From: Candidatus Eiseniibacteriota bacterium
GTDB taxonomy: Bacteria; Joyebacterota; Joyebacteria; Joyebacterales; Joyebacteraceae
DNA length: 32,512 bases
Assembly (NCBI GenBank): GCA_030613615.1
Contig: JAUWLR010000017.1
Location: 1 to 32,512 of the forward strand
Direction of reading: 5' to 3'
Under the pieces are notes generated by a model. The model did not search any database, had not been told where the DNA came from, and saw only the letters and a program-made list of their open reading frames with translations. This document shows positions 25,350 to 32,512 of the stretch, piece by piece; position 1 is the stretch's first letter, and each line of letters opens with the position of its first letter. The translations under genes and the position numbers were made by a program.

Positions 25350-27749
25350 CTATTTCAGCAGCACCATCTTGTGAACTGCTGTCTCCTCCCCCGCCTCGAG
25401 CCTCGCGAAGTAGACTCCGCTGGGCAGTGCCCGACCGGCAGCATCCGCTCCCTTCCAGATGACCTCGTGTCTGCCGGCCTCCCGGAAGCCGTCTTCGATC
25501 GTCACAACGAGATCACCGGCTGCGGAGAACACATCCAGCCTCACGCGGCCACTCTCGGGCAGGTCGTACGCGATGCTCGTCATCGGGTTGAACGGATTGG
25601 GCGAGTTGCCGCGAATCGTCAGGACCAACGACAGCTCGGTGTCGTCCACGCCCGTCGCGAGCGCGACCCACGCCTCGGTGGAAGGTCCGCTTTCATTCCC
25701 GTGTACGTCTTCCGCAACGGCCCGGTAGTACCAGAGCCCTTCCCCGGGATCGAGATCGACGAACGCCGTGTCGGAGGGGCTGCCGACAAGTGTCGATGCA
25801 TCCGGTGTGAATCCAGAGACATCGCTCCTGTGAATGTCGTAGTGCGAGAGGTCCTCGTCGCGATACCCGCTGGGTGACCACGTCAGCACCACGTCCAACC
25901 AGACTGCCACCGCCCTCAGGGAGTCCGGAGGACCCGGCGCCCAGTTGTCTACCGAATAGCCCGAGGCCGCCTCCGAGATCCAGCAGTCGTCGGGAATGTA
26001 GCTGTGCGCCAGTACCATCACGTCGGTCCAGATCACACCGGCATCCGTTGAGTCCCCGTAGGTCGGAACCACAAGGGAGTACTCCGGAAGCTGATAGCTC
26101 TGAACCTGACCCACGTACGCCCAGCCGTCCCGCTCGAGAGCGGCGGGGTCGCGCGGGTCCAGATACCAGGGGAAGCTCTGCAGCGGTCGCGCGCCGCGGG
26201 TCACCCCCGCGTACCGCCTCCAGAGGGTGTAGTACCCGACCTCGTCGTGCGGCCACACGTCCAGGTAGCTGGGAACCCAGCTTGTCACCATTTGACCGCC
26301 CTGGTCGTCCGGGTGATCCCGAACGGTGGTGATCTCCGCCGCCGGATACCCCAGATAGCCGTTCCGCTCCATCCGCTGAGCGTATACGTCGAAGTCGCCC
26401 GCGTTGCGGAAGTCCGACCAGACAACCACTCCGCCTCCCGCACCGTCGCTCGCGACCTGCGGCTCCCACTTCTGCCCGAACGCGGACGAAACGGTCTCGC
26501 CATTGAAGGCCCAGAGGATGGCGCCCCCGGCGTCAACGCGCTGGGCGAAGATGTCCTCATAGTCCGGCTGACCGCCGTGCCACGCGACTACGGCGCCGCC
26601 GGCGCCATCAGCCACGAGGGCGGGCGAACCCACCTCGTCCAGTCCGCTCGAGATCGGCAGCCCCGACGGATAGATGGGCCACTGAGAAGCCCCCCATCCA
26701 TCGACTCGCAGCGCGTAGATGTCCGCGCTCAATCCTGTGCGCTCGTCGTTCCATGCGAGTATGGCTCCGCCGGCGTCGTCCGTGACCAGCCGGACGGCGT
26801 ACTGATCCCCGACCGCGTTGCAGACGGTCGCTCCTCCCGAGCCCCACAAGACGTCTCCGGAGGCGCTGACGCGCTGGCCGAGAACGTCCAGCTCGCCGGA
26901 GCTCATCGTGCCCTCGCAGGCGATGAACGCTCCGCCCCAGCCGTCCGGGATGATGGCCGGGTGATCCCAGTAGGTAGCACCTCCATCAATGAGGCTCGTC
27001 GCGCTCGACCAGACCGCGGTTCCGAACGCGTTGATACGGACGGCGTAGATGCCGCCGTCAGACGCCCTGTCGTCCGACCAGGCGACGACGGCGCCGCCGG
27101 AGCCGCGGCGGGCAATCGCGAGCGACCTCTGGGCTCCTGTCGTGTCCGACAGCGCGATGCCGTCGGGAGTCCATTGGACCGATCCCCCGAACCCAACCAG
27201 CTGCGCGTAGACATCCTCGTCAGCTGCGTCAATTCTGTGGTCCTCCCATGCGATGTAAACGCGGCCGAAGCCGTCAAGCGCGAGCACGGCCCCGTCCTGA
27301 TCCGCAACCGCTGTGCAGACAGCGACCCCGTCCGGGGACCACTGAACCGCCCCGGATGCGTCGATCCGCTGAGCGTACACATCAGTGTCGGAGCCGCTTC
27401 TGCCGTCTCGCCAGACAACGACGGCTCCGCCAGCACCGTCACCGACGATCCGCGGTGAATCCTGATCTCCGGCGGCCCCGCAGACGGCGACCCCGCCCGC
27501 GCTCCAGCTGGTGCCGCCCGTGGCGTCAACGCGCTGGGCGTAGATATCGGTCCCTCCGGCTCTGGCATCCACCCAGACCGCGATGTACCCGCCGGCGCCG
27601 TCACACACGACCCGCACGGCACTCTGGTTCCCGGACTCCGTGCAGACCGCGTTGTTCTCCTCCGGGTCGTGCGACCAGCTCGCTCCGGCCACGGGAGCCC
27701 AAGCGCATGCCGCGACGAGTATCAACAGGGAATAGCCGATAGCCTTCAT
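25350..27749 (-). CDS. Secreted eight-repeat propeller-like protein with FN3-like domain and sorting tail
   Basis: A 799-residue secreted protein of unknown function. A signal peptide (AIGYSLLILVAACAWAPVAGA) precedes eight tandem repeats of ~50 residues (~40-460) with the consensus DGAGGAVVVWRD-R-(x)n-DVYAQRVDA-G-(x)3-W-(x)2-DGVAV. The fifth repeat is the most degenerate (IACEGTMSSGELDVLGQR). The pattern of one hydrophobic strand, an Asp-rich turn and a second strand suggests one propeller blade per repeat. Two fibronectin-III-like regions follow (~480-590 and ~615-705, LSHYDIHRSDVSGF, WYYRAVAEDVHGNESGPS). The C-terminal FlgD-Ig tail reads NSPNPFNPMTSIAYDLP and ends KMVLLK. AGGAG precedes the ATG. 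It lies 79 bases after the orphan-tail gene and could share its transcript; a terminator follows. I do not recognise a named family for the repeat. Confidence 0.88.
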   Translation of the reverse strand: MKAIGYSLLILVAACAWAPVAGASWSHDPEENNAVCTESGNQSAVRVVCDGAGGYIAVWVDARAGGTDIYAQRVDATGGTSWSAGGVAVCGAAGDQDSPRIVGDGAGGAVVVWRDGRSGSDTDVYAQRIDASGAVQWSPDGVAVCTAVADQDGAVLALDGFGRVYIAWEDHRIDAADEDVYAQLVGFGGSVQWTPDGIALSDTTGAQRSLAIARRGSGGAVVAWSDDRASDGGIYAVRINAFGTAVWSSATSLIDGGATYWDHPAIIPDGWGGAFIACEGTMSSGELDVLGQRVSASGDVLWGSGGATVCNAVGDQYAVRLVTDDAGGAILAWNDERTGLSADIYALRVDGWGASQWPIYPSGLPISSGLDEVGSPALVADGAGGAVVAWHGGQPDYEDIFAQRVDAGGAILWAFNGETVSSAFGQKWEPQVASDGAGGGVVVWSDFRNAGDFDVYAQRMERNGYLGYPAAEITTVRDHPDDQGGQMVTSWVPSYLDVWPHDEVGYYTLWRRYAGVTRGARPLQSFPWYLDPRDPAALERDGWAYVGQVQSYQLPEYSLVVPTYGDSTDAGVIWTDVMVLAHSYIPDDCWISEAASGYSVDNWAPGPPDSLRAVAVWLDVVLTWSPSGYRDEDLSHYDIHRSDVSGFTPDASTLVGSPSDTAFVDLDPGEGLWYYRAVAEDVHGNESGPSTEAWVALATGVDDTELSLVLTIRGNSPNPFNPMTSIAYDLPESGRVRLDVFSAAGDLVVTIEDGFREAGRHEVIWKGADAAGRALPSGVYFARLEAGEETAVHKMVLLK

Positions 27750-27828
27750 GATCTCGCTCCTCCGCTGTGGCTCCGCGACAGGGACTCCGATGCGCGCATC
27801 CGTCCCCCGCCCCGCCGCCGAGGCCTGG

Positions 27829-28353
27829 CTACTTGAGAAGTACCAACTTGCGCGTCTCCGCAGACGTCTCCGTCAGCAGTCTGAGCAGATAGATGCCGCT
27901 GGGCAGCCGTTCTCCTCCGTCGCTCGTACCGTCCCAGATGACCTGATGAGTGTCCCCGCCGTCGCTCCGGCGGTTGGCGAGAGTCCTGACCAGCCGTCCC
28001 GACACATCGTAGACGACCAGCTCCACGTGCGTGGCACAGGCCAGCCGGTATGTGATCGTCGTCGCGGGATTGAACGGATTGGGGTAGCTGGGAAGGAGGC
28101 CGAATGCCGGTTCCGCCGGATCCGACTGAGGGCCGGACTCGGCAACCTGCCCGGCCGTCGTCAGCACCCCGTCGCGGACAGTCAGCGTCTCCGATGCAAT
28201 GCTCCTGCCCAGGGAGCTTCGTATCACCTTGCCGGCCGATGCCGAGGATGCGATCCCGGCCGGTGACGCGGTTCTGCGTTCGCTCCGGGGCAGCACCGTT
28301 CCCGGCAGCGCCACGAGAACCGCAAGAACAACACCGAACATTAGTTTCCCCAT
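27829..28353 (-). CDS. Small secreted protein made almost entirely of the FlgD-Ig sorting tail
   Basis: A 174-residue protein: signal peptide (LMFGVVLAVLVALPGTVL), a ~55-residue low-complexity Ser/Ala linker with no recognisable domain, then a complete FlgD-Ig/T9SS-like tail (~85-174; PSYPNPFNPATTITYRL, GRLVRTLANRR, VIWDGTSDGG, LPSGIYLLRLL, KLVLLK). AAGGAG lies 6 bases before the ATG. The start is 14 bases after the YD-repeat gene's stop, so the two are probably one operon. In the neighbours this tail is attached to large cargo; here there is none. It may be a carrier, a structural subunit, or the remnant of a deleted gene. The intact signal, linker and reading frame argue against simple decay. 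Confidence 0.85.
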   Translation of the reverse strand: MGKLMFGVVLAVLVALPGTVLPRSERRTASPAGIASSASAGKVIRSSLGRSIASETLTVRDGVLTTAGQVAESGPQSDPAEPAFGLLPSYPNPFNPATTITYRLACATHVELVVYDVSGRLVRTLANRRSDGGDTHQVIWDGTSDGGERLPSGIYLLRLLTETSAETRKLVLLK

Positions 28354-28367
28354 GACGATCTCCTTAC

Positions 28368-29333
28368 TCAGTCCTGAGTGTCGCCCTGATCTCCGTAGTA
28401 CTCGTAGACGTACCGCGTCTCACCGACGAGCTGACCGCGCTTGTTGTACGTCTGCTCGGTCAGTCGCTTCTCCGCCTCGTCATACTCGACCACGACCGTC
28501 TGCTCGATCCCGGCGGGAGGCTTCGAGGTAACGAGCTCGACCATCAGTCCGTCCAGGTCGTAGACCTTGGAGACCGTCTGGAGCACGGTGTCCTCCGCAT
28601 CTCTCACCGTCAGATCGAGAAGCAGACCGTCAGAGTCGTACGTGTAGATCGTCACACTGCCGACGGTTCCGTCCGGCAGGAATGCCGTCGATCTGAGCGG
28701 ACGCCCGTCGCCGTCGTTGACCGTCTCCGATGTGGCAACGACGTTACCTGCCGAGTCGTAGCTGACCGACCGGATGACGTCCCCATCCGCGGAGTACTCG
28801 AAGGCGATTCGCTGTGAGATGTTGGCGTCAGGCACCGCGGTCAGCGAGCCGACAACGTTGCCGTCCTCGTCGTATTCGTACTGCGTCGAGACAAGCAGGC
28901 TGCCGTCCGGGCGATACGCCATCGTTGCGATGATCCGCTCACCCTCGTAGGCGAAGATCGTGCGAGCGTCAGCCGTCCCCGTGTGTTCCTCGCTCACGGA
29001 TTCGACAAGACGCCCCTCGCCGTCGTACGTGTTGATGATGCTCTGAAGGACGACGCCGTTCTCATCGTAGGCGATCTGCTCCAGGGGGTTGCCCTCCCTG
29101 TCGTAGCTGACGCTCGAGGATCTGTGTCCCTCCTCGAGAGCGCCTGCAGGACCGACGCGGTGGGTCCACGCGGTCTGCGACCTTATGCCGGCCGCCTGTA
29201 TCGCCTCAGAGGGCACCGTCATGGACTTCGGGTTCGCAACAGCGGGAACATCCGGTAGCCGGGCCTGAGCCACGGCGGCCAGGACGAGCGTCAAGAGCGC
29301 GATCGCGAGCAGTCTAGTGTGTGGTCTCTTCAT
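28368..29333 (-). CDS. Secreted YD-repeat (RHS-like) protein
   Basis: A 321-residue exported protein. I start at the ATG at 29333 (AGAGGA 6 bases upstream), which opens with signal peptide RLLAIALLTLVLAAVAQA; the track's longer start adds a 24-residue segment with no ribosome site. From about residue 75 the chain is a series of ~20-residue YD-type repeats (YDREGNPLEQIAYDENG, YDGEGRLVESV, YEYDEDGNVVGSL, YTYDSDGLLLDL, YDLDGLMVELV). About a dozen are visible, too few to make the large cocoon of RHS toxins, and no C-terminal toxin or protease domain follows; it ends in an acidic tail. It lacks the FlgD-Ig tail. It lies between the fibre-like gene (82 bases upstream) and the orphan-tail gene (14 bases downstream). 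Function unknown; a stand-alone beta-sheet spacer or adhesin is possible. Confidence 0.82.
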   Translation of the reverse strand: MKRPHTRLLAIALLTLVLAAVAQARLPDVPAVANPKSMTVPSEAIQAAGIRSQTAWTHRVGPAGALEEGHRSSSVSYDREGNPLEQIAYDENGVVLQSIINTYDGEGRLVESVSEEHTGTADARTIFAYEGERIIATMAYRPDGSLLVSTQYEYDEDGNVVGSLTAVPDANISQRIAFEYSADGDVIRSVSYDSAGNVVATSETVNDGDGRPLRSTAFLPDGTVGSVTIYTYDSDGLLLDLTVRDAEDTVLQTVSKVYDLDGLMVELVTSKPPAGIEQTVVVEYDEAEKRLTEQTYNKRGQLVGETRYVYEYYGDQGDTQD

Positions 29334-29415
29334 AATATCCTCTGGACGTGGAACTGAGCGCCCGTTGGACCCGGCGCATTCGGCGCACCTGAGCCAGACG
29401 AGCACCGAGGCTCGT

Positions 29416-31425
29416 TCACCAGGAACCGCCGGACGCGGTCGCTTCCTCGCGCTCCACCGCGTTCACGGCAGACAGCTCCACGGATCCGGTCACGGCGCCA
29501 CGAAGGGCCTGCACCTCCTGCTGCAGCGCGGCCAGACCCCGGACGCCGGCGCGAAGCTCGGCCACTTCGATCTGAAGCTCGAGCACGGCGGATCCCTTCG
29601 CCGCGAGTTCGGTTCTCAGAGCATCGTAGGCCGACTGCTGCCTCAAGACGGCCTCCGCGACGTCTCCCTGATTGAGACCGACCGCGAGCCTGACCGTGGC
29701 GCCAGGCTCCCCCGCCGATTCACCCCACGACCTCCCGACCACCTTGACGTACTCCTCGGCGGTCATGAGTTCGGGAGGAACCGCGATTCCGACACCGTCA
29801 CCCAGCCCGGACGGGATCACGTAGTCGCCGGGCCTGACGCGACCGCTGACCTTCACGGGCACCTGTCCCATGAAAGCGACCTTGGAATGGAGGTGCTCCC
29901 GGCCCTCGGGCGGCATGTTGCCCAGGACGATCGGGGCGTGCGAGACGACCATCACCTGCTGCGCGCCCGTCGTGTTCCTCGTGACCTTGCCGCCGAAGAC
30001 GCCGACGATGTCACCGGGCTCAAGAACCTCAGCCGGGTCCAGCCGCTCCAACCACTCCGCGTAGTCGCCGGATGAAGATTCGTACGCTACACCGAGGTCG
30101 CTCCACAGAAATACCTGTGTACCCACCGCTCTGGCCGCCTGAATGGCCAGGTTGGCCGCTGAGGCCGCTATCGTCGACCATCCGGGCGGGCACGTTACGG
30201 CGCCGAATCCGACGCAGAACCTCACGTCCGCGATGTCGCCTATCAACGTCACCGTTGAAACGCCGAGCTCAATCCCGTCGATCAGGGTGAAGTAGATGTA
30301 CTTGGGACTGCTCAGCAGGTCGACCGCATCCTGACCTTCGATGCGACCCTTCATCTGGTCGGAATCCCAGAAGGACATGTAGTTGTTGGCCGCGTCCGCG
30401 CCCGACGTGTTGACCCGGATGGCCATTCCCTGGGCTCCCGTCTCCAGAAGGACGGGGTAGCTGGCGATGTCCGAGTCCGAGCCCAAGGCCGTGGATACGA
30501 TGTGCAGCTTGGCGGCGGGCGCCGCCGTGCCGATGCCGACGTTGCCACCCTCAAGCAGCAGATTGCCGCCCGTGGTGTAGAGGCGGACGTCGTCGTTGCC
30601 CGTGCGCTTGAGGCCGTGACGCGGATCTGCCAGGAAGAATGCGCCCTCCGTCGGGGAGACGCGGGACAGGATGTACTTCGCCGCGAGAGTATCGGCTTTG
30701 ATGGTGATGCTGCTGCCGTCCCCGGCGATCCTCAGGCGCTCCTCACCGTTCGTGGCGAGGATGAGATCGACTACCTCGGCGGTTCCGACGTAATTCCTCT
30801 CGGGGTCCGTGTTCCTGTTGCCCCTGGTGTGCCAGACGCGCGCGGGCACGGGGCCACCACCGCCAGGCGGCGTGCCGGAGTTCTCAGGAGCGTCCGTGAT
30901 CTTCTCCCAGCTCACGCTCGCTATGTGCTCGTCGGTGACCGACAGTGGCGTGAGCTTCTCGGATGTGATGGAACCATCGGGCACTTCGTCGGCAACGCGT
31001 GCCCTGAAGGCGTAGGCGGTGGTCATGAGCTGTAGCCGCGGGACCATCTCCGGATCGTCACCGAGCTGGACGCCCAGGTAGTACTGTGCGTCGAATGGAA
31101 TGTCCAGGGGCGCGGGCGGCGTGCCCTCACCGAGCCGCACCTGAACGACGCCGTCGACGACCTCGACGGCCAGATGTTCCTCCGCCCAGACGGGCGCCCC
31201 GCCTTCAGGTGACTCATAGAGAGAGAACCAGAAGTCGTACGGGCCGTCGGGCAGGGGCAGCCCGCTGTCGTCGGTGATGTAGCCCTCGTACATCATCATC
31301 TTGGCAACGCCGGGAGCCCCATCGACCAGCACTGCTGCAAGCTCGCCTGAGAGGGCGCACACAATGAGTACGGTGAGTGCGAGCACACCGAGTCGCAGAC
31401 CACATTCGCCAGCGTTTGTCATCAT
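29416..31425 (-). CDS. Secreted phage-fibre-like protein with G2-type autoproteolytic chaperone domain and coiled coil
   Basis: A 669-residue exported protein resembling tail-fibre-derived surface proteins. Start at 31425 (31422 is a second ATG): AGGAGG lies 8 bases upstream and a signal peptide follows (LGVLALTVLIVCALSGELA). N-terminal domain (~40-145): MMYEGYITDDSGLPLPDGPYDFWFSLY..., ending TTAYAFRA. Middle region: GGNVGIGTAAPAAKLHI, the classic fibre motif, with trimer-type beta segments. Around residues ~455-585 is a region like the Peptidase_G2 intramolecular chaperone (SGDYAEWLERLDP, GDIVGVFGGKVTRNTTGAQQ, PVKVSGRVRPGDYVIPSG). The end is a ~55-residue coiled coil (LQIEVAELRAGVRGLAALQQEVQAL). 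No FlgD-Ig tail. It heads a likely operon with the YD-repeat and orphan-tail genes. The domain assignment is by motif similarity; the cleavage residues cannot be named with certainty. Confidence 0.82.
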   Translation of the reverse strand: MMTNAGECGLRLGVLALTVLIVCALSGELAAVLVDGAPGVAKMMMYEGYITDDSGLPLPDGPYDFWFSLYESPEGGAPVWAEEHLAVEVVDGVVQVRLGEGTPPAPLDIPFDAQYYLGVQLGDDPEMVPRLQLMTTAYAFRARVADEVPDGSITSEKLTPLSVTDEHIASVSWEKITDAPENSGTPPGGGGPVPARVWHTRGNRNTDPERNYVGTAEVVDLILATNGEERLRIAGDGSSITIKADTLAAKYILSRVSPTEGAFFLADPRHGLKRTGNDDVRLYTTGGNLLLEGGNVGIGTAAPAAKLHIVSTALGSDSDIASYPVLLETGAQGMAIRVNTSGADAANNYMSFWDSDQMKGRIEGQDAVDLLSSPKYIYFTLIDGIELGVSTVTLIGDIADVRFCVGFGAVTCPPGWSTIAASAANLAIQAARAVGTQVFLWSDLGVAYESSSGDYAEWLERLDPAEVLEPGDIVGVFGGKVTRNTTGAQQVMVVSHAPIVLGNMPPEGREHLHSKVAFMGQVPVKVSGRVRPGDYVIPSGLGDGVGIAVPPELMTAEEYVKVVGRSWGESAGEPGATVRLAVGLNQGDVAEAVLRQQSAYDALRTELAAKGSAVLELQIEVAELRAGVRGLAALQQEVQALRGAVTGSVELSAVNAVEREEATASGGSW

Positions 31426-31541
31426 CTTCTCCGCCTCCTGCTGTGTGGCACGAAGCCACGCCAAACCGCGCGGCAGAAGTGCGTCCCGCCGCGCTGGTCA
31501 CGTCGCGAATCCTGTGAATGGCATTCGTGTGGCTCGACACA

Positions 31542-31570
31542 ATACTAGCACCTCTGCGGCAAACCGGCAA
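31542..31570 (-). promoter_or_regulatory. Sigma70-type promoter of the fibre-like operon
   Basis: Minus-strand TTGCCG (31570-31565), 17-base spacer, TAGTAT (31547-31542). Transcription would start near 31535, about 110 bases before the ATG. Two direct copies of AATCACGA (31575-31582, 31588-31595; 13-base period) lie immediately upstream of the -35, a possible activator site. The gap 31426-31721 otherwise holds only the terminator of the upstream gene. Confidence 0.6.
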
Positions 31571-31628
31571 GGCCAATCACGATTATGAATCACGAATCAG
31601 TAAGAGTGGCGGCGCCCGTGGGGAAAAG

Positions 31629-31660
31629 CAGAGACCCCGCCCAGTCGGGCGGGGCCTCTG
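31629..31660 (-). terminator. Intrinsic terminator after the FG-GAP repeat gene
   Basis: Very strong stem CAGAGACCCCGCCC / GGGCGGGGCCTCTG with an AGTC loop (one mismatch or wobble), followed on the minus strand by CTTTTCCCC. It lies 62 bases past the stop at 31722. Confidence 0.85.
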
Positions 31661-31721
31661 TTGTGGCGTCCCTCGTGCTCGGGAGTTGGAGCCACCTCAT
31701 GCCGCGGCTCGAGATCGCAGG

Positions 31722-32512
31722 TTATTTGAGCAGCACCATTCTCTTCGTGTCCCGCGAGCGAGCCGTGACTAGGCGGTAGAAGTAGATGCCTGAAGCGACC
31801 GTCCGTCCCTCCTCGTCATCTCCACCCCAGGCGACGGACTGAGAGCCTCCGTCACGGTACCCGTCGATGAGAGTGCGGACGTGGCGACCGGCCGCATCGA
31901 AGATCTCGAGCAGCACGCGGTCCCCTCCCTCCGGCAACACGTAGCAGATAGTCGTGATGGGATTGAAGGGGTTGGGGACGTTCTGCCTCAATCTCGCCTC
32001 CGACACCGACCAGGACCCGTCCTCGTCGTGCACGCCGACCTCGAGCTCGTAGGCGTAGTAACCCGTGCGCCTGCTGTTGTGACGGAAGTTGCCCCACTCG
32101 ACCCCGTCACCGTCGTCGTAGTTGCCGTCGCAGTCCCACACGTAGACCATCACATCGAGGCCCGAAACGATTATCTCGACGTCGCCGTCGTTGTCGAGGT
32201 CGGTGATGGTCGGCGACGAGAAGATCTCGGCGTCCGTCTGGATCGGCCAGCCGTCTATCTGGTCTCCGTTCACGTCGAAGGCGTAGACCTTGCCGTCGTC
32301 GCATCCGACGACTATCTCGAGATCGGCGTCACCGTCCAGGTCAGCGACGCTCGCGCTCGAATGACACTCGGCGTTCAGCCACTGGGGCCAGCCGGGGAAG
32401 ATGTTCCCCTCCCACGTCCATATGTGGATCTCGCCATCCGTGCCGGGCTGGATTATCTCGAGGTCCCCGTCGCCGTCGAGATCCGCCAGCGTCGGCGAAG
32501 ACGGGAAGTCGC
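31722..32512 (-). CDS. 3' end of a secreted FG-GAP/VCBS repeat protein with sorting tail (cut by window edge)
   Basis: The reading frame is open to the window edge, so the true start lies outside; the ORF-track entry begins at an internal Met. The visible 263 residues start with at least three FG-GAP/VCBS-type repeats, each carrying the Ca-binding-like pattern DLDGDGDLEI (LADLDGDGDLEIIQPG, VADLDGDADLEIVVG, ITDLDNDGDVEIIVSG), with blade strands such as IHIWTWEGN and VYAFDVNGD. The stretch WGNFRHNSRRTGYY is the usual link after such propellers in FCB proteins. The C-terminal FlgD-Ig tail (NVPNPFNPITTICYVLP, ending RMVLLK) is complete. The whole protein is likely a large calcium-stabilised surface propeller. 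A strong terminator follows. Confidence 0.9.
   Translation of the reverse strand, partial: DFPSSPTLADLDGDGDLEIIQPGTDGEIHIWTWEGNIFPGWPQWLNAECHSSASVADLDGDADLEIVVGCDDGKVYAFDVNGDQIDGWPIQTDAEIFSSPTITDLDNDGDVEIIVSGLDVMVYVWDCDGNYDDGDGVEWGNFRHNSRRTGYYAYELEVGVHDEDGSWSVSEARLRQNVPNPFNPITTICYVLPEGGDRVLLEIFDAAGRHVRTLIDGYRDGGSQSVAWGGDDEEGRTVASGIYFYRLVTARSRDTKRMVLLK

Noticed and set aside
28368-29333. RHS/YD-repeat polymorphic toxin
   Set aside because: Only about a dozen repeats, no RHS core protease motif, no C-terminal toxin domain and no immunity gene.
29416-31425. Prophage tail-fibre gene
   Set aside because: It has a signal peptide, and no capsid, terminase, baseplate, integrase or lysis gene is present in the window; neighbours are secreted host-type proteins.

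Overview
The window reads as one contiguous, gene-dense stretch of a high-GC, Gram-negative bacterial chromosome. Evidence for two membranes: a lipobox lipoprotein, a patatin-POTRA-beta-barrel protein and many signal peptides. Seven secreted proteins end in the same ~85-residue FlgD-Ig / T9SS-type-A-like tail (core PNPF, W-x-G, SG-x-Y-x-x-R, then a terminal LLK or LLR). That signature, together with giant repeat proteins with FG-GAP, LVIVD and 'VGIGT'-type motifs, points to an uncultured FCB-superphylum lineage (Eisenbacteria, Krumholzibacteriota or Latescibacterota-like). The placement is inference; no rRNA or tRNA gene was recognised.

Layout: (1) 8-2181, minus strand: a housekeeping operon, small unknown protein - yajC - def - fmt, with a recognisable sigma70 promoter. 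(2) 2182-2704: a structured intergenic region with a tandem repeat, two strong hairpins and a strong divergent promoter. (3) 2705-9953: alpha-glucan use. A plus-strand secreted GH13 alpha-amylase with sorting tail is convergent with a minus-strand membrane-anchored alpha/beta hydrolase; upstream of that hydrolase is a large multi-CBM type I pullulanase. (4) 10125-17723, minus strand: secreted proteins with sorting tails, namely a 14-repeat LVIVD propeller protein, a PHP/CehA-like metallohydrolase and a DUF333-papain protease. A 23-codon basic micro-ORF sits in a gap at 15015-15086. (5) 18054-25178, minus strand: hydrolases and envelope proteins: a DUF2235 hydrolase with C-terminal membrane segments, an endonuclease/exonuclease/phosphatase with lamin-tail domain, a type Vd-autotransporter-like patatin, an outer-membrane lipoprotein, and a DUF2085 membrane protein with a possible leader ORF. 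(6) 25350-32512, minus strand: a surface/secreted module: an eight-repeat beta-propeller-like protein, a small protein that is little more than a sorting tail, a YD-repeat protein, a phage-fibre-like protein with a G2-type chaperone domain and coiled coil, and the 3' end of an FG-GAP repeat protein.

All genes except the amylase lie on the minus strand. Apart from the housekeeping operon, nearly every product carries an export signal, so this is mainly a secretome region. The most unusual items are the fibre / YD-repeat / orphan-tail cassette, the micro-ORF with a strong ribosome site, the duplicated start region of the hydrolase, and the type Vd patatin sitting two genes upstream of a second lipase-like hydrolase.
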